Assembly: GCF_009711185.1 (NCBI RefSeq)
Contig: NZ_WMIF01000030.1
Location: 1-44,760, forward strand
Length of the DNA: 44,760 bases
DNA from: Paracoccus limosus
Lineage (GTDB): Bacteria > Pseudomonadota > Alphaproteobacteria > Rhodobacterales > Rhodobacteraceae
Reading direction: 5' to 3'
This document shows positions 16,954 to 24,421 of the stretch, in pieces (the stretch's first letter is position 1; every line of letters starts with the position of its first letter). Under the pieces are notes generated by a model. It saw nothing but the letters and a program-made list of their open reading frames with translations, had not been told where the DNA came from and searched no databases. A program made the position numbers and the translations under genes.

Positions 16954-17994
16954 ATGACACTGACGTTCAACAAGGAAAGCTTTCGCGGCGATTACAGCTA
17001 TCACAACTCGCCCGCCGCAATCCGCCGCTTTCCCTTTCCCTTCGACCGCGACGAATACATGTATTCGGTCAATATGGAGCCGCACAAAGGCGGCCGCGAC
17101 GGCAGCGTGTTCCAGCGCCGCTTCGACGTGGACGAACATTACGTGGCCGAGATGGAGGACCGCGCCATCACGCTGGCCCGCGATCCGATGCGCTGCCAGT
17201 CGCTGCCGCATATGCGGCTGGCGGGCTGGGATCTGCTGGAACTGATCATGGTCTCGAAATCCGAGGATTATCCCGACTTGTTCCAGCTGACCCGCGACGG
17301 CGACCGCTGGCGCTGGGTGAACAAACCCCTTGGCATCGACGACACCTTCACCTTTCTGGACGATGCCACCCTGCCCCATGGGCCGATGGAATATATCACC
17401 CGCCAGACGCAGGGCGATTTCGCGGTGCTGGACCAGCGCGAGGGCAATCTGTGGATGGATGCCGGCATGATCACCAGTCAGGCCGACTGGTCGCTGGATT
17501 TCGACATCGGCATGAACTTCTTTGAATGGCACGCACCGGTGCCGCGCGCGGCGGAAATGGGCATCTTTCAGCGTGCGCTGAAATTCCTGATGAACGTGCA
17601 GGTGGATACGCCGGCGCGGCGGCTGAACTGGACGATGACGGTCAACCCGCGTCTGGATACCTCGCCCGAGACCTATCCCGAATGGGGCCCGGAAAAGCGC
17701 AGCCTGACCCCGGACAACATTGGCGAGAAACAATATCTGCGGGTTGAGCTGCAGACCTTCTGGCGGCTGCCGCGCTCGAACGGGCTGGCCTTTCCGATCC
17801 GCTGCTACCTGTGTTCGCTGCAAGACATCGTGACGGTGCCGAAATGGGGCCGCCGCCTGCATCGCGTCATCCGCGACCTGCCCGACGATCTGGCCACCTA
17901 CAAGGGCTTCCTCGTCAACAAGCCGCTGATCGTCGATTATCTGGCACGCTTCGATGACGGCGCGCCGACCTCTCCCGGCATCTGGCCCGACTAA
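16954..17994 (+). CDS. dmmC: Dimethylamine monooxygenase heme-dependent N-demethylase subunit (DUF3445)
   Basis: 346 residues of the DUF3445 family, now known as the alpha subunit of heme-dependent oxidative N-demethylase. Characteristic stretches include SVNMEPHKGGRDGSVFQRRF, LPHGPMEYITRQTQGDFAVLDQRE, VNPRLDTSPETYPEW, LRVELQTFWRLPRSN and a late YKGFLVNKPLIVDYLARFD. It is the catalytic subunit that oxidises dimethylamine to methylamine and formaldehyde. AGGAG stands seven bases before the ATG. It is the last gene of the tmm-dmm run and is followed by a strong terminator. The methylamine product would feed GmaS. Confidence 0.92.
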   Translation: MTLTFNKESFRGDYSYHNSPAAIRRFPFPFDRDEYMYSVNMEPHKGGRDGSVFQRRFDVDEHYVAEMEDRAITLARDPMRCQSLPHMRLAGWDLLELIMVSKSEDYPDLFQLTRDGDRWRWVNKPLGIDDTFTFLDDATLPHGPMEYITRQTQGDFAVLDQREGNLWMDAGMITSQADWSLDFDIGMNFFEWHAPVPRAAEMGIFQRALKFLMNVQVDTPARRLNWTMTVNPRLDTSPETYPEWGPEKRSLTPDNIGEKQYLRVELQTFWRLPRSNGLAFPIRCYLCSLQDIVTVPKWGRRLHRVIRDLPDDLATYKGFLVNKPLIVDYLARFDDGAPTSPGIWPD

Positions 17995-18020
17995 ACGGCG
18001 CGGACCCGGGGGGGAAATAG

Positions 18021-18047
18021 GGGCTGGCCCTTGGGCCAGCCCTTTTT
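18021..18047. terminator. Intrinsic terminator after dmmC
   Basis: GGGCTGGCCC (18021-18030) and GGGCCAGCCC (18033-18042) form a perfect 10-bp stem, followed by five T (18043-18047). It lies between the converging dmmC and APC permease genes and ends the tmm-dmm transcript; the near-symmetric stem may also serve the permease gene. Confidence 0.9.
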
Positions 18048-18051
18048 CATG

Positions 18052-19848
18052 TCAGCCCGGCAGGACGAAGAAGCGGTTGGCCCAGAACACGATCCCGGCC
18101 CCCAGCAGCAGCGCCAGATAGGGCAGGATGCCGGCGCGGCGCTGGCCCAGATGCTCGCCATCGGCGGGCAGGCCCAGATCCTCCATCGCCTCTGCGGGGA
18201 AGCGACCCTTGTCCACGACGTAATGGCGCCAGCAGAACACCGGGATGATCAGCGCGGCAAAGATCACGCCCGAGATCAGCGCATTGGAATAGCCCCAGAC
18301 CTTGGCGCCCGCGCCCAGAAACAGCGCGTTGACAAAGGCCAGCACGGTGTTCAGCCCGATCAGCCACAGCGGCGCCTTCCACGGCCGGGCCAGATGCGCG
18401 CTGTCGATGCGGTGGATCCAGCCGGCATTCAGGTTCAGGAAGTTGAACATGATGTAGCCCACGTTCGAAATCGCCAGCACATAGAAATAGCCGCTGACAT
18501 CCGAGGCCAGCGCCAGCAGGAACAGGTTGAAGGCGAAATCGGTCCACATGGCGCTGGTCGGCGCGCCCTGTTCGTTCACATGGCCCAGATATTTCGGCAG
18601 CCAGCCATCGCGCGAGCCCTGATACAGCGTGCGCGACGATCCCGCCATCGCCGTCATGATCGACAAGAACAGCGCAAGGATCATCAGGATGGTGAACAGC
18701 TGCGCCACCACCGGGCCGGCGCCGATCATGCTGCCCAGCACCTCGGCCACGCCGGTGCCATCGACGATGCCCGGCGCCAGCATGCCCTGCAGGCCCAGCA
18801 CGCCCTGAAAGGCAAAGGGGATCAGCGTGAAGAACACGCAGCAGAGCAGCCCCGAAAAGAAGATCGCCTTGAACGTATCATGGCGCGGGTCGCGCAGCTC
18901 GCGCGTATAGCAGACGGCGGTCTCGAACCCATAGGTGGACCATGCGGCGATATAGAGCCCGCCCAGAACCAGTGTCCAGCCGCCGATGCTCCACGATCCG
19001 TTCTCGCCCGAATAGGCGGAGGTGGGCGGCACCAGCCCGGTGACATTGGCATAGTCGATGCTGCCGGTCAGGATCGGAACCAGCCCGACCAGCAACAGCG
19101 GCACCAGCACGATGATCGCCAGCCATTTCTGCGCCGAGGCGGTCGAGGCGACGCCGCGATGCTGGATGGCGATGATCAGCAGCATCAGCGCGGTGCCGAT
19201 CAGGAAGGTGGCATTGAAATGCAGCGCGCCAAGGCCCGGAATGGGCAGTTCCAGCGCGGTCCAGCTGCGGATCGCGGGCGTCAGCGCCGCGACCCCGTCC
19301 TGCGCCAGCAGCGCCTGCATCGCATCGGTCGCCGCCACGCCCGGATGCGCGGCAAGGTATTCGACCACGCGCGGGCTGTCGGCGGCAAGGCTGGCGGCAT
19401 GGGCCGTGATCCAGTCCAGCACCGGCTGGCTGCCGGCCAAAGGCACCGGGAACAGCGCGTTCAGGATATAGCCCGCCGCGATGGCGCAGCCCAAGGACAG
19501 CACCGGCGACCAGGCGAACCAGTTGCACCAGACCGACAGCGGCGCGATCAGCTTGGAATAGCGCAGCCAGGCGGTGGCGCCATAGACCGAGGTGCCGCCC
19601 GACTTGTTGCCGAACATCCCCGCCATCTCGGCATAGGTAAAGGATTGCAGGAATCCCATCAGCATGGACACCGTCCAGACCACGAAGGCGACCTTGCCGG
19701 TGGTGCCGGCAATCCCGCCGATCGAGAACAGCACCAGCGGCGGCACCCCCGCCGCAATCCAGAACGCGCCCTTCCAGTCAAGGGCGCGGATCATGGATCC
19801 CTGGGCGACATCCCCTTGTTCCGAGGTTTCAGCCGATACGGAAGACAT
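18052..19848 (-). CDS. APC superfamily amino acid/amine permease
   Basis: A 598-residue integral membrane protein with about 12-14 hydrophobic helices. The first helix region (AFWIAAGVPPLVLFSIGGIAGTTG) and the following SYAEMAGMFGNKSGGTSVYGA-like segment are typical of APC transporters, where unwound helices 1 and 6 bind substrate. A long hydrophilic insert between residues 140 and 220 is notable. The ATG has GGAG eight bases upstream. It converges on dmmC across a shared terminator. With no tmoXWV importer here, this permease is a candidate carrier for a methylated amine, gamma-glutamylmethylamide or glutamate; that is inference from location only. Confidence 0.85.
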   Translation of the reverse strand: MSSVSAETSEQGDVAQGSMIRALDWKGAFWIAAGVPPLVLFSIGGIAGTTGKVAFVVWTVSMLMGFLQSFTYAEMAGMFGNKSGGTSVYGATAWLRYSKLIAPLSVWCNWFAWSPVLSLGCAIAAGYILNALFPVPLAGSQPVLDWITAHAASLAADSPRVVEYLAAHPGVAATDAMQALLAQDGVAALTPAIRSWTALELPIPGLGALHFNATFLIGTALMLLIIAIQHRGVASTASAQKWLAIIVLVPLLLVGLVPILTGSIDYANVTGLVPPTSAYSGENGSWSIGGWTLVLGGLYIAAWSTYGFETAVCYTRELRDPRHDTFKAIFFSGLLCCVFFTLIPFAFQGVLGLQGMLAPGIVDGTGVAEVLGSMIGAGPVVAQLFTILMILALFLSIMTAMAGSSRTLYQGSRDGWLPKYLGHVNEQGAPTSAMWTDFAFNLFLLALASDVSGYFYVLAISNVGYIMFNFLNLNAGWIHRIDSAHLARPWKAPLWLIGLNTVLAFVNALFLGAGAKVWGYSNALISGVIFAALIIPVFCWRHYVVDKGRFPAEAMEDLGLPADGEHLGQRRAGILPYLALLLGAGIVFWANRFFVLPG

Positions 19849-20181
19849 GGATCATACTCCATCAGACCGTTCCCCGTGGTGTCATGAAAATGGGGCCGTA
19901 GCCTCTTTGCGATGGGCATGGTTCCCCCTGCTTGGCCGGTCCCTTACCGGCATGTCGACGTTTTTTCCGTCGCGGGCGCCCTGATCGCCCGATGTGCCAA
20001 GCTCGCCGCAAAACCGGGCTTCGCGCAAGAAAAATTTACAGGTGGGAAAATAATTTTCTTGGCTTTCCCCGCCCGGCTGTGCGCCGGCACCGGTTTTCGG
20101 CCTTGGGCTGCGGCGGGTTGCCCGCCAGCGGGCAGGACGCCGAAACCATGGGCAGCGCCGTCCCTGCCCGATGACGCGGGA
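19849..20181. other. Intergenic region upstream of the APC permease
   Basis: These 333 bases lie upstream of the permease and downstream of the EamA transporter gene, both on the minus strand. An AT-rich island at about 20028-20060 includes AAGAAAA and TTTTCTT arms and is the likeliest promoter area for the permease. The hairpin at 20092-20147 is listed separately. No coding region is supported. Confidence 0.55.
20092..20147 (-). terminator. Nested hairpin downstream of the EamA transporter gene
   Basis: GGTTTTCGGC (20092-20101) pairs with GCCGAAACC (20139-20147) with one unpaired base, enclosing a tight GCCCGC/GCGGGC stem (20120-20125 and 20128-20133). Read on the minus strand it begins 35 bases after the transporter stop. 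No U tract follows, so it may be a weak or Rho-assisted terminator. Confidence 0.4.
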
Positions 20182-21063
20182 TCAGGCCGGGGCGTGCCGG
20201 GGGCGCCGGGGCGCGAACATCACCAGATTGCCCAGCCCGGTGATCGCCAGCCCCGCGACCGCCGGCGGCGTCCAGACATAGCCCTCATAAAGCGAGGACA
20301 GCGTCAGCGCGACCACCGGAAACACCACCGTCGCATAGCCGGCCCGGGCCGAGCCCTGCCGCGACACCAAAAGCAGATAGCAGGTAAAGCCCGCCACCGA
20401 TCCGATCGCCGCCAGATAGGCCGTGGCCAGCCAGTAATCGGGCTGGCGCGGCAGCGCGAATCCCTGCCCCTGGATCAGGATCAGCCCCGCCAGCAGCGCC
20501 GCCCCCATCGGCATGCCCCAGGCATTGGCCGTCACCGGCGTCACGCCCAGCTGGCCGTTGCGGCGCGAGGCCATGTTGCCCAGCGAAAAGCACATCGTCC
20601 CCAGCGCCGCCCAGCCGATGCCCTGCAGGCTGGGCGCATCAAAGCTGACCACCAGCCGGTCCCAGAACAGCAGGACCAGCCCCGTCACCCCCAGCGCCGC
20701 CGCCAGCAGCGTGCGCGGGTTGATGCGATCGCCGAAAAAGATCCGCGCATTCACCGCGTTGAACACCGAGGCCAGGGCAAAGATCACCGAGACCAGCCCC
20801 GAGGGGATCAGCAGCGCCGCATTGTAAAGACAGACGAAATTCAGGCTGAACAGGCACAGCGCCTGCACCAGCACAAAGCGCCATGCCTTGGGCCGCTGCA
20901 ACCGGCCCATCAGCGCCAGCCCCGGCAGCATCAGCGCCGCCGCCAGCAGAAAGCGGTGAAAGACCGCGACCAGCACCGGCGCGCTTTCGACCTGAACGGC
21001 AATACCGATCCATGTCGTGCCCCAGATCAGCACGGTGGCAAGAAACAATGAGACATCAAGCAT
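20182..21063 (-). CDS. EamA/DMT family transporter
   Basis: 293 residues with ten hydrophobic helices arranged as two EamA repeats, the drug/metabolite transporter layout. The first helix carries the family-typical LIWGTTWIGI, the end of repeat one ASVFNAVNARIFFGDRI, and repeat two starts with LQGIGWAALGTMCFSLGNMASRR. It sits in the inner membrane and probably exports a metabolite or amino-acid analogue. GGAG lies seven bases upstream of the start. It is divergent from an AraC regulator 120 bases away, a common pairing in which the regulator controls the exporter. Confidence 0.88.
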   Translation of the reverse strand: MLDVSLFLATVLIWGTTWIGIAVQVESAPVLVAVFHRFLLAAALMLPGLALMGRLQRPKAWRFVLVQALCLFSLNFVCLYNAALLIPSGLVSVIFALASVFNAVNARIFFGDRINPRTLLAAALGVTGLVLLFWDRLVVSFDAPSLQGIGWAALGTMCFSLGNMASRRNGQLGVTPVTANAWGMPMGAALLAGLILIQGQGFALPRQPDYWLATAYLAAIGSVAGFTCYLLLVSRQGSARAGYATVVFPVVALTLSSLYEGYVWTPPAVAGLAITGLGNLVMFAPRRPRHAPA

Positions 21064-21183
21064 GGCGGACTCCGGCGTTACCGGCCGAGTCTAGCGCCGC
21101 GCGCGCAGGCGGGATTGCACGATCTTGCGGTAATCGGCGCGTGGCCCCTTCGCGCGCGCCGGGTCGGGCGCTAGAATGGGCGC

Positions 21184-22020
21184 ATGCAACGCAGCATTCA
21201 GGATTTCCTTGGCGGTTCGGCCAATGCCTTATGCCTTGCCCGGATGGATCTGGGCGGGGGCGGCACCGTCACGATCTGGGAAAACCACGACGACCGCGTG
21301 CGCTACGACGGGCCGGCCGGCCATGTCTTCAGCCTGTATCTGCATGGCGGCGAGGCCACGCGCCGCGTCGATCACCGCCCGCGCGCGGGCCATGCCGGCG
21401 CAATCTGCATCCTGCCCGAGGGCCACGATTCCACATGGCAGATCGGGGCGCGGTTCCGTTTCGTGCATCTGGCGCTGGGGGATATGTCGCTGCGCGCGGC
21501 TTTTGCCCGCATCCATGACCGCGACGCCCGGCTCTTGGACCTGCCCGAGCTGACCTTTGCCGATCAGCCGGCGTTGGCGCGGCCGCTGGCGGGGCTGGCG
21601 CGGGCGGCCATGGCCGGGGCGCGGATCGCGGCCGAGGCCGGCGTGGCCGAGCTGATCGCCGCCCTTGGCCCGCGCGCGCTGCGCCTGTCGGGCGGGCTGA
21701 GCCCGCATCTGATGCGCCGGCTGACCGACTGGGCCGAGGCGCATCTGGACCAGCCGATCCGGCTGGCCGCCATGGCCGAGCTGGCCGGCATGTCCGAATT
21801 CCATTTTCACCGCATGTTCAGCCTGACCGCCGGCTGCACGCCACAGGGCTGGATCACCGCCCGCCGCATCGACCGCGCCCGCCGCCTGCTGGCCGGCCCG
21901 CTGCCCATCGCCGAGATCGCGCTGGCCTGCGGCTTTTCCGGCCAAAGCCACCTGACCCGCGCCTTTCGCGCCCAGACCGGACTGACCCCTGCGGCATGGC
22001 GCCGGGCGCTTGCGGCCTGA
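21184..22020 (+). CDS. AraC family transcriptional regulator
   Basis: 278 residues. The N-terminal half has cupin-like beta-rich segments (VFSLYLHGG, GAICILPEGHDSTWQIG); the C-terminal 95 residues hold the double helix-turn-helix of AraC proteins: LAAMAELAGMSEFHFHRMFSLTAG and then IAEIALACGFSGQSHLTRAFRAQTGLTP. Its start is 120 bases from the divergent EamA transporter, its most likely target. The ribosome site is weak. The inducer cannot be told from sequence. Confidence 0.9.
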   Translation: MQRSIQDFLGGSANALCLARMDLGGGGTVTIWENHDDRVRYDGPAGHVFSLYLHGGEATRRVDHRPRAGHAGAICILPEGHDSTWQIGARFRFVHLALGDMSLRAAFARIHDRDARLLDLPELTFADQPALARPLAGLARAAMAGARIAAEAGVAELIAALGPRALRLSGGLSPHLMRRLTDWAEAHLDQPIRLAAMAELAGMSEFHFHRMFSLTAGCTPQGWITARRIDRARRLLAGPLPIAEIALACGFSGQSHLTRAFRAQTGLTPAAWRRALAA

Positions 22021-22080
22021 TCGCCGTTGCACCAACCCGCCGCAGCGCGCAAGATAGGCTTTCCCACAGAAAGAGGACCG

Positions 22081-22716
22081 ATGACCGAGACCCGCACCAA
22101 GCTGAACCAGAACCCCCATGCGCTGCGCGATCTGCCCGAGCGCAATCTGGAGGTGGCCATCGGTCGCGTGGTGCGCGAGCTGCGCAAGCGTCAGCGCATG
22201 ACCGGCTCGGATCTGGCAGCGCAGACCGGGCTGTCGGTGGGCATGCTCTCCAAGATCGAGAATGGCGTCATCTCGCCCTCGCTCAGCACCTTGCAGGCGC
22301 TGGCCAATGCGCTGCGCGTGCCGCTGGTGCAGCTGTTCAACGGCTATGCCGAGCCGCGTGGCGCCATGCATGTGAAATCCGGCATGGGGGTCGAGACCGA
22401 GCGTCAGGGCACCCGCGCCGGCCATCAGTATCACCTGCTTGGCCATATCGGCTCGAACAATTCGGGCGTCGTGGTCGAGCCCTATCTGATCGTGCTGACC
22501 ACCGAAAGCGACCGTTTCCCCACCTTCCAGCACGAGGGCATCGAGATGCTTTACATGCTGGAGGGCACCGTCGGCTATCGCCATGGCGAACAGGTCTATC
22601 ATCTGGAACCGGGCGACACGCTGCTGTTCGATGCCGATGCGCCGCATGGGCCGGTCGATCTGATCCAGCTGCCGGCGCGCTATCTGTCGGTCATCACCTA
22701 TCCGCAGGCAAAATAG
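22081..22716 (+). CDS. XRE-type regulator with C-terminal cupin domain
   Basis: 211 residues. Helix-turn-helix at about residues 26-80 (RVVRELRKRQRMTGSDLAAQTGLSVGMLSKIENGVISPSLSTLQALANAL), then a cupin_2 domain near 140-205 (FQHEGIEMLYMLEGTVGYRHGEQVYHLEPGDTLLFDADAPHGP). PuuR and other regulators of amine and amino-acid metabolism share this layout. The ATG at 22081 has AGAGGA close upstream; an earlier in-frame start at 22027 adds an unlikely tail overlapping the end of araC. It converges on amt across a hairpin. A role in amine or nitrogen control is possible from location. Confidence 0.88.
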   Translation: MTETRTKLNQNPHALRDLPERNLEVAIGRVVRELRKRQRMTGSDLAAQTGLSVGMLSKIENGVISPSLSTLQALANALRVPLVQLFNGYAEPRGAMHVKSGMGVETERQGTRAGHQYHLLGHIGSNNSGVVVEPYLIVLTTESDRFPTFQHEGIEMLYMLEGTVGYRHGEQVYHLEPGDTLLFDADAPHGPVDLIQLPARYLSVITYPQAK

Positions 22717-22720
22717 CAAA

Positions 22721-22743
22721 GGCCGGGCACAAGTGGCCCGGCC
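22721..22743. terminator. Bidirectional hairpin between the XRE-cupin and amt genes
   Basis: GGCCGGGC (22721-22728) pairs perfectly with GCCCGGCC (22736-22743) over a 7-base loop, midway between two converging genes. An AAA precedes it, but the T-run on the plus side is missing. Confidence 0.7.
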
Positions 22744-22763
22744 CCGCCGTCATTCTGGCGCGG

Positions 22764-24164
22764 TCAATGCGCCTTGGCGACCGTCATGGCCGGGCGCGGC
22801 ACCGGCTGGCCCTCGGCCCCCGCCATGACCAGCGCGCCGCCATAGACGCCATCGCCCAGCCGATAGCCGACCTCGCCATGTTCGGCGATGTCGAGCCCTT
22901 CCAGCTCGGCCTCTTCGTCCACGCGCAGCCCGACCAGCGCGCCCGCGATCTTCAGCGCGATCCAGGTCGTCACCACCGAGACCGTCATGCTGAACAGCAT
23001 GATCAGCACCTGCGGCAGCATCTGCGACAGCATGGTCCGTCCCTCGGCATAGCCGATGCCGCCAAGCGCGGGGGCGGCAAAGATCACCGTCAGGATGCCG
23101 CCGACAAAGGCCGCGACACCATGCACGCCGAACACGTCGAAGCTGTCGTCATAGCCAAAGCGGTGCTTGACCACCTCGACGAAGAACACGCAGACCGGCG
23201 ACACCAGCGCACCGACAAGGATCGCGCCGGCCGGGCCGACAAAGCCGCAGGCCGGCGTGATCGCAACCAGCCCGGCGATGGTGCCCGACAGCAGGCCAAA
23301 GGTGCTGGGCTTGCCGCGATGCGCCCATTCCACCGCCATCCATGCCAGCGCGCCGCCCGCGCCCCCCAGCATGGTGTTCAGCATGATCACCATGGCATAG
23401 CCATTCGCCGCCAGCGCGCAGCCGCCGCAGAATGCCAGCCACCCGACCCACAGCATGGCGCCGCCGGTATAGGTCATCGTCATGTTGTGCGGCGCCATCA
23501 TCTGGCTGCCGTAGCCCTTGCGCGGGCCCAGAACCAGCGCGCAGACCAAGGCCGCCATGCCCGCATTCAGGTGCACCACATTGCCGCCGGCGAAATCCTG
23601 CACGCCGATGCCAAAGACCCAGCCGCCGCCCCATGCCATATGCGCCATCGGGATATAGTTGATGGTCAGCCAGACGCCCATGAAGATCAGGACGGCGGCG
23701 AATTTCATCCGCTCGGCAAAGGCACCGACGATGATCGGCGGCGTGATCGCGGCGAACATCATCATGAACATGACATACAGATATTCCGGGATCGTCCCGA
23801 CCAGACTGTCGGCATTGACGCCCGACAAGAACAGCTTGGACGTGCCCCCGATCAGCCCCTGCATGCCGCCGCCATCGGCAAAGGTCAGCGAATAGCCGTA
23901 AAGGATCCACAACACGCAGATCAGCGAGATCGAGGCGATGATCTGCGTCAGCACCGACAGCACGTTCTTGCTGCGGGTCATGCCGGCATAGAACAGCCCA
24001 AGGCCCGGCAGCATCATCAGCATGACGATCAGGGCGCAGGTGGCGACAAAGGCGGTGTCGCCGGCACTCAGCACGGGTTCGGTGTCCTGCGCTTGGGCAA
24101 GGCTGGGCAGCAGCGCGGGCAAGATGGCCAAAGACAAGGCCGGGCAGACGGGCTTCAGGTTCAT
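22764..24164 (-). CDS. amt: Ammonium/methylammonium transporter
   Basis: 466 residues with an N-terminal signal-like stretch ending in LPSLAQA and eleven membrane helices. The twin pore histidines are present in GGNVVHLNAGMAALV and DVFGVHGVAAFVGG, and PGLGLFYAGMTRSKN and TITPP-like (AAITPPIIVGAFAERM) blocks are typical of Amt. The ATG at 24164 has GGGGA five bases upstream; in-frame ATGs at 24176 and 24179 also exist. Amt proteins conduct ammonium and methylammonium, which suits the neighbouring methylamine pathway. No glnK gene is present next to it, which is unusual for a nitrogen-regulated amt. Confidence 0.93.
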   Translation of the reverse strand: MNLKPVCPALSLAILPALLPSLAQAQDTEPVLSAGDTAFVATCALIVMLMMLPGLGLFYAGMTRSKNVLSVLTQIIASISLICVLWILYGYSLTFADGGGMQGLIGGTSKLFLSGVNADSLVGTIPEYLYVMFMMMFAAITPPIIVGAFAERMKFAAVLIFMGVWLTINYIPMAHMAWGGGWVFGIGVQDFAGGNVVHLNAGMAALVCALVLGPRKGYGSQMMAPHNMTMTYTGGAMLWVGWLAFCGGCALAANGYAMVIMLNTMLGGAGGALAWMAVEWAHRGKPSTFGLLSGTIAGLVAITPACGFVGPAGAILVGALVSPVCVFFVEVVKHRFGYDDSFDVFGVHGVAAFVGGILTVIFAAPALGGIGYAEGRTMLSQMLPQVLIMLFSMTVSVVTTWIALKIAGALVGLRVDEEAELEGLDIAEHGEVGYRLGDGVYGGALVMAGAEGQPVPRPAMTVAKAH

Positions 24165-24206
24165 GGCATTCCCCATCATTTCGGTAATGTTCGGCCCATG
24201 ATCCGT

Positions 24207-24220
24207 CAGAATCGATTCTG
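24207..24220. promoter_or_regulatory. 14-bp perfect palindrome upstream of amt
   Basis: CAGAATCGATTCTG is a perfect palindrome 43 bases before the amt start. A second inverted repeat, ACATA-GTTGT-TATGT, lies at 24241-24255. Either may be an operator for amt. No sigma-54 type -24/-12 pair is evident between them and the gene. Confidence 0.45.
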
Positions 24221-24368
24221 GTAAAGTTTCCGTTCAAGAAACATAGTTGTTATGTGGGAATATTCGCCCGCTGCCGTTTTTCGCGACAGCCTGCCTGTTC
24301 CAAGGCCCGGCATCTGCACGATCCGGTCGCGCCTAGCGACGACAGGCCCGCGGGTCCGCAGGCGCGCA

Positions 24369-24404
24369 GGATCGGGGGCCGGTGCATGCGCCGCCCCCCG
24401 ATCC
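24369..24404 (-). terminator. Hairpin ending the deoxyribose-type operon
   Basis: GGATCGGGGG (24369-24378) and CCCCCGATCC (24395-24404) form a 10-bp stem around a 16-base loop that can itself fold. It lies 17 bases beyond the stop of the aldehyde dehydrogenase gene, the last of its operon. No U tract is visible. Confidence 0.6.
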
Positions 24405-24421
24405 CGTCCACCCCGCGCCCT

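Noticed and set aside
21996..24224. 742-residue plus-strand frame over amt
   Set aside because: Antisense to a clear Amt transporter; composition dominated by His, Arg, Gln and Asp, typical of a shadow frame. The same holds for the long frames at 18031-19887, 24878-26539, 27791-29845 and 31645-33369.
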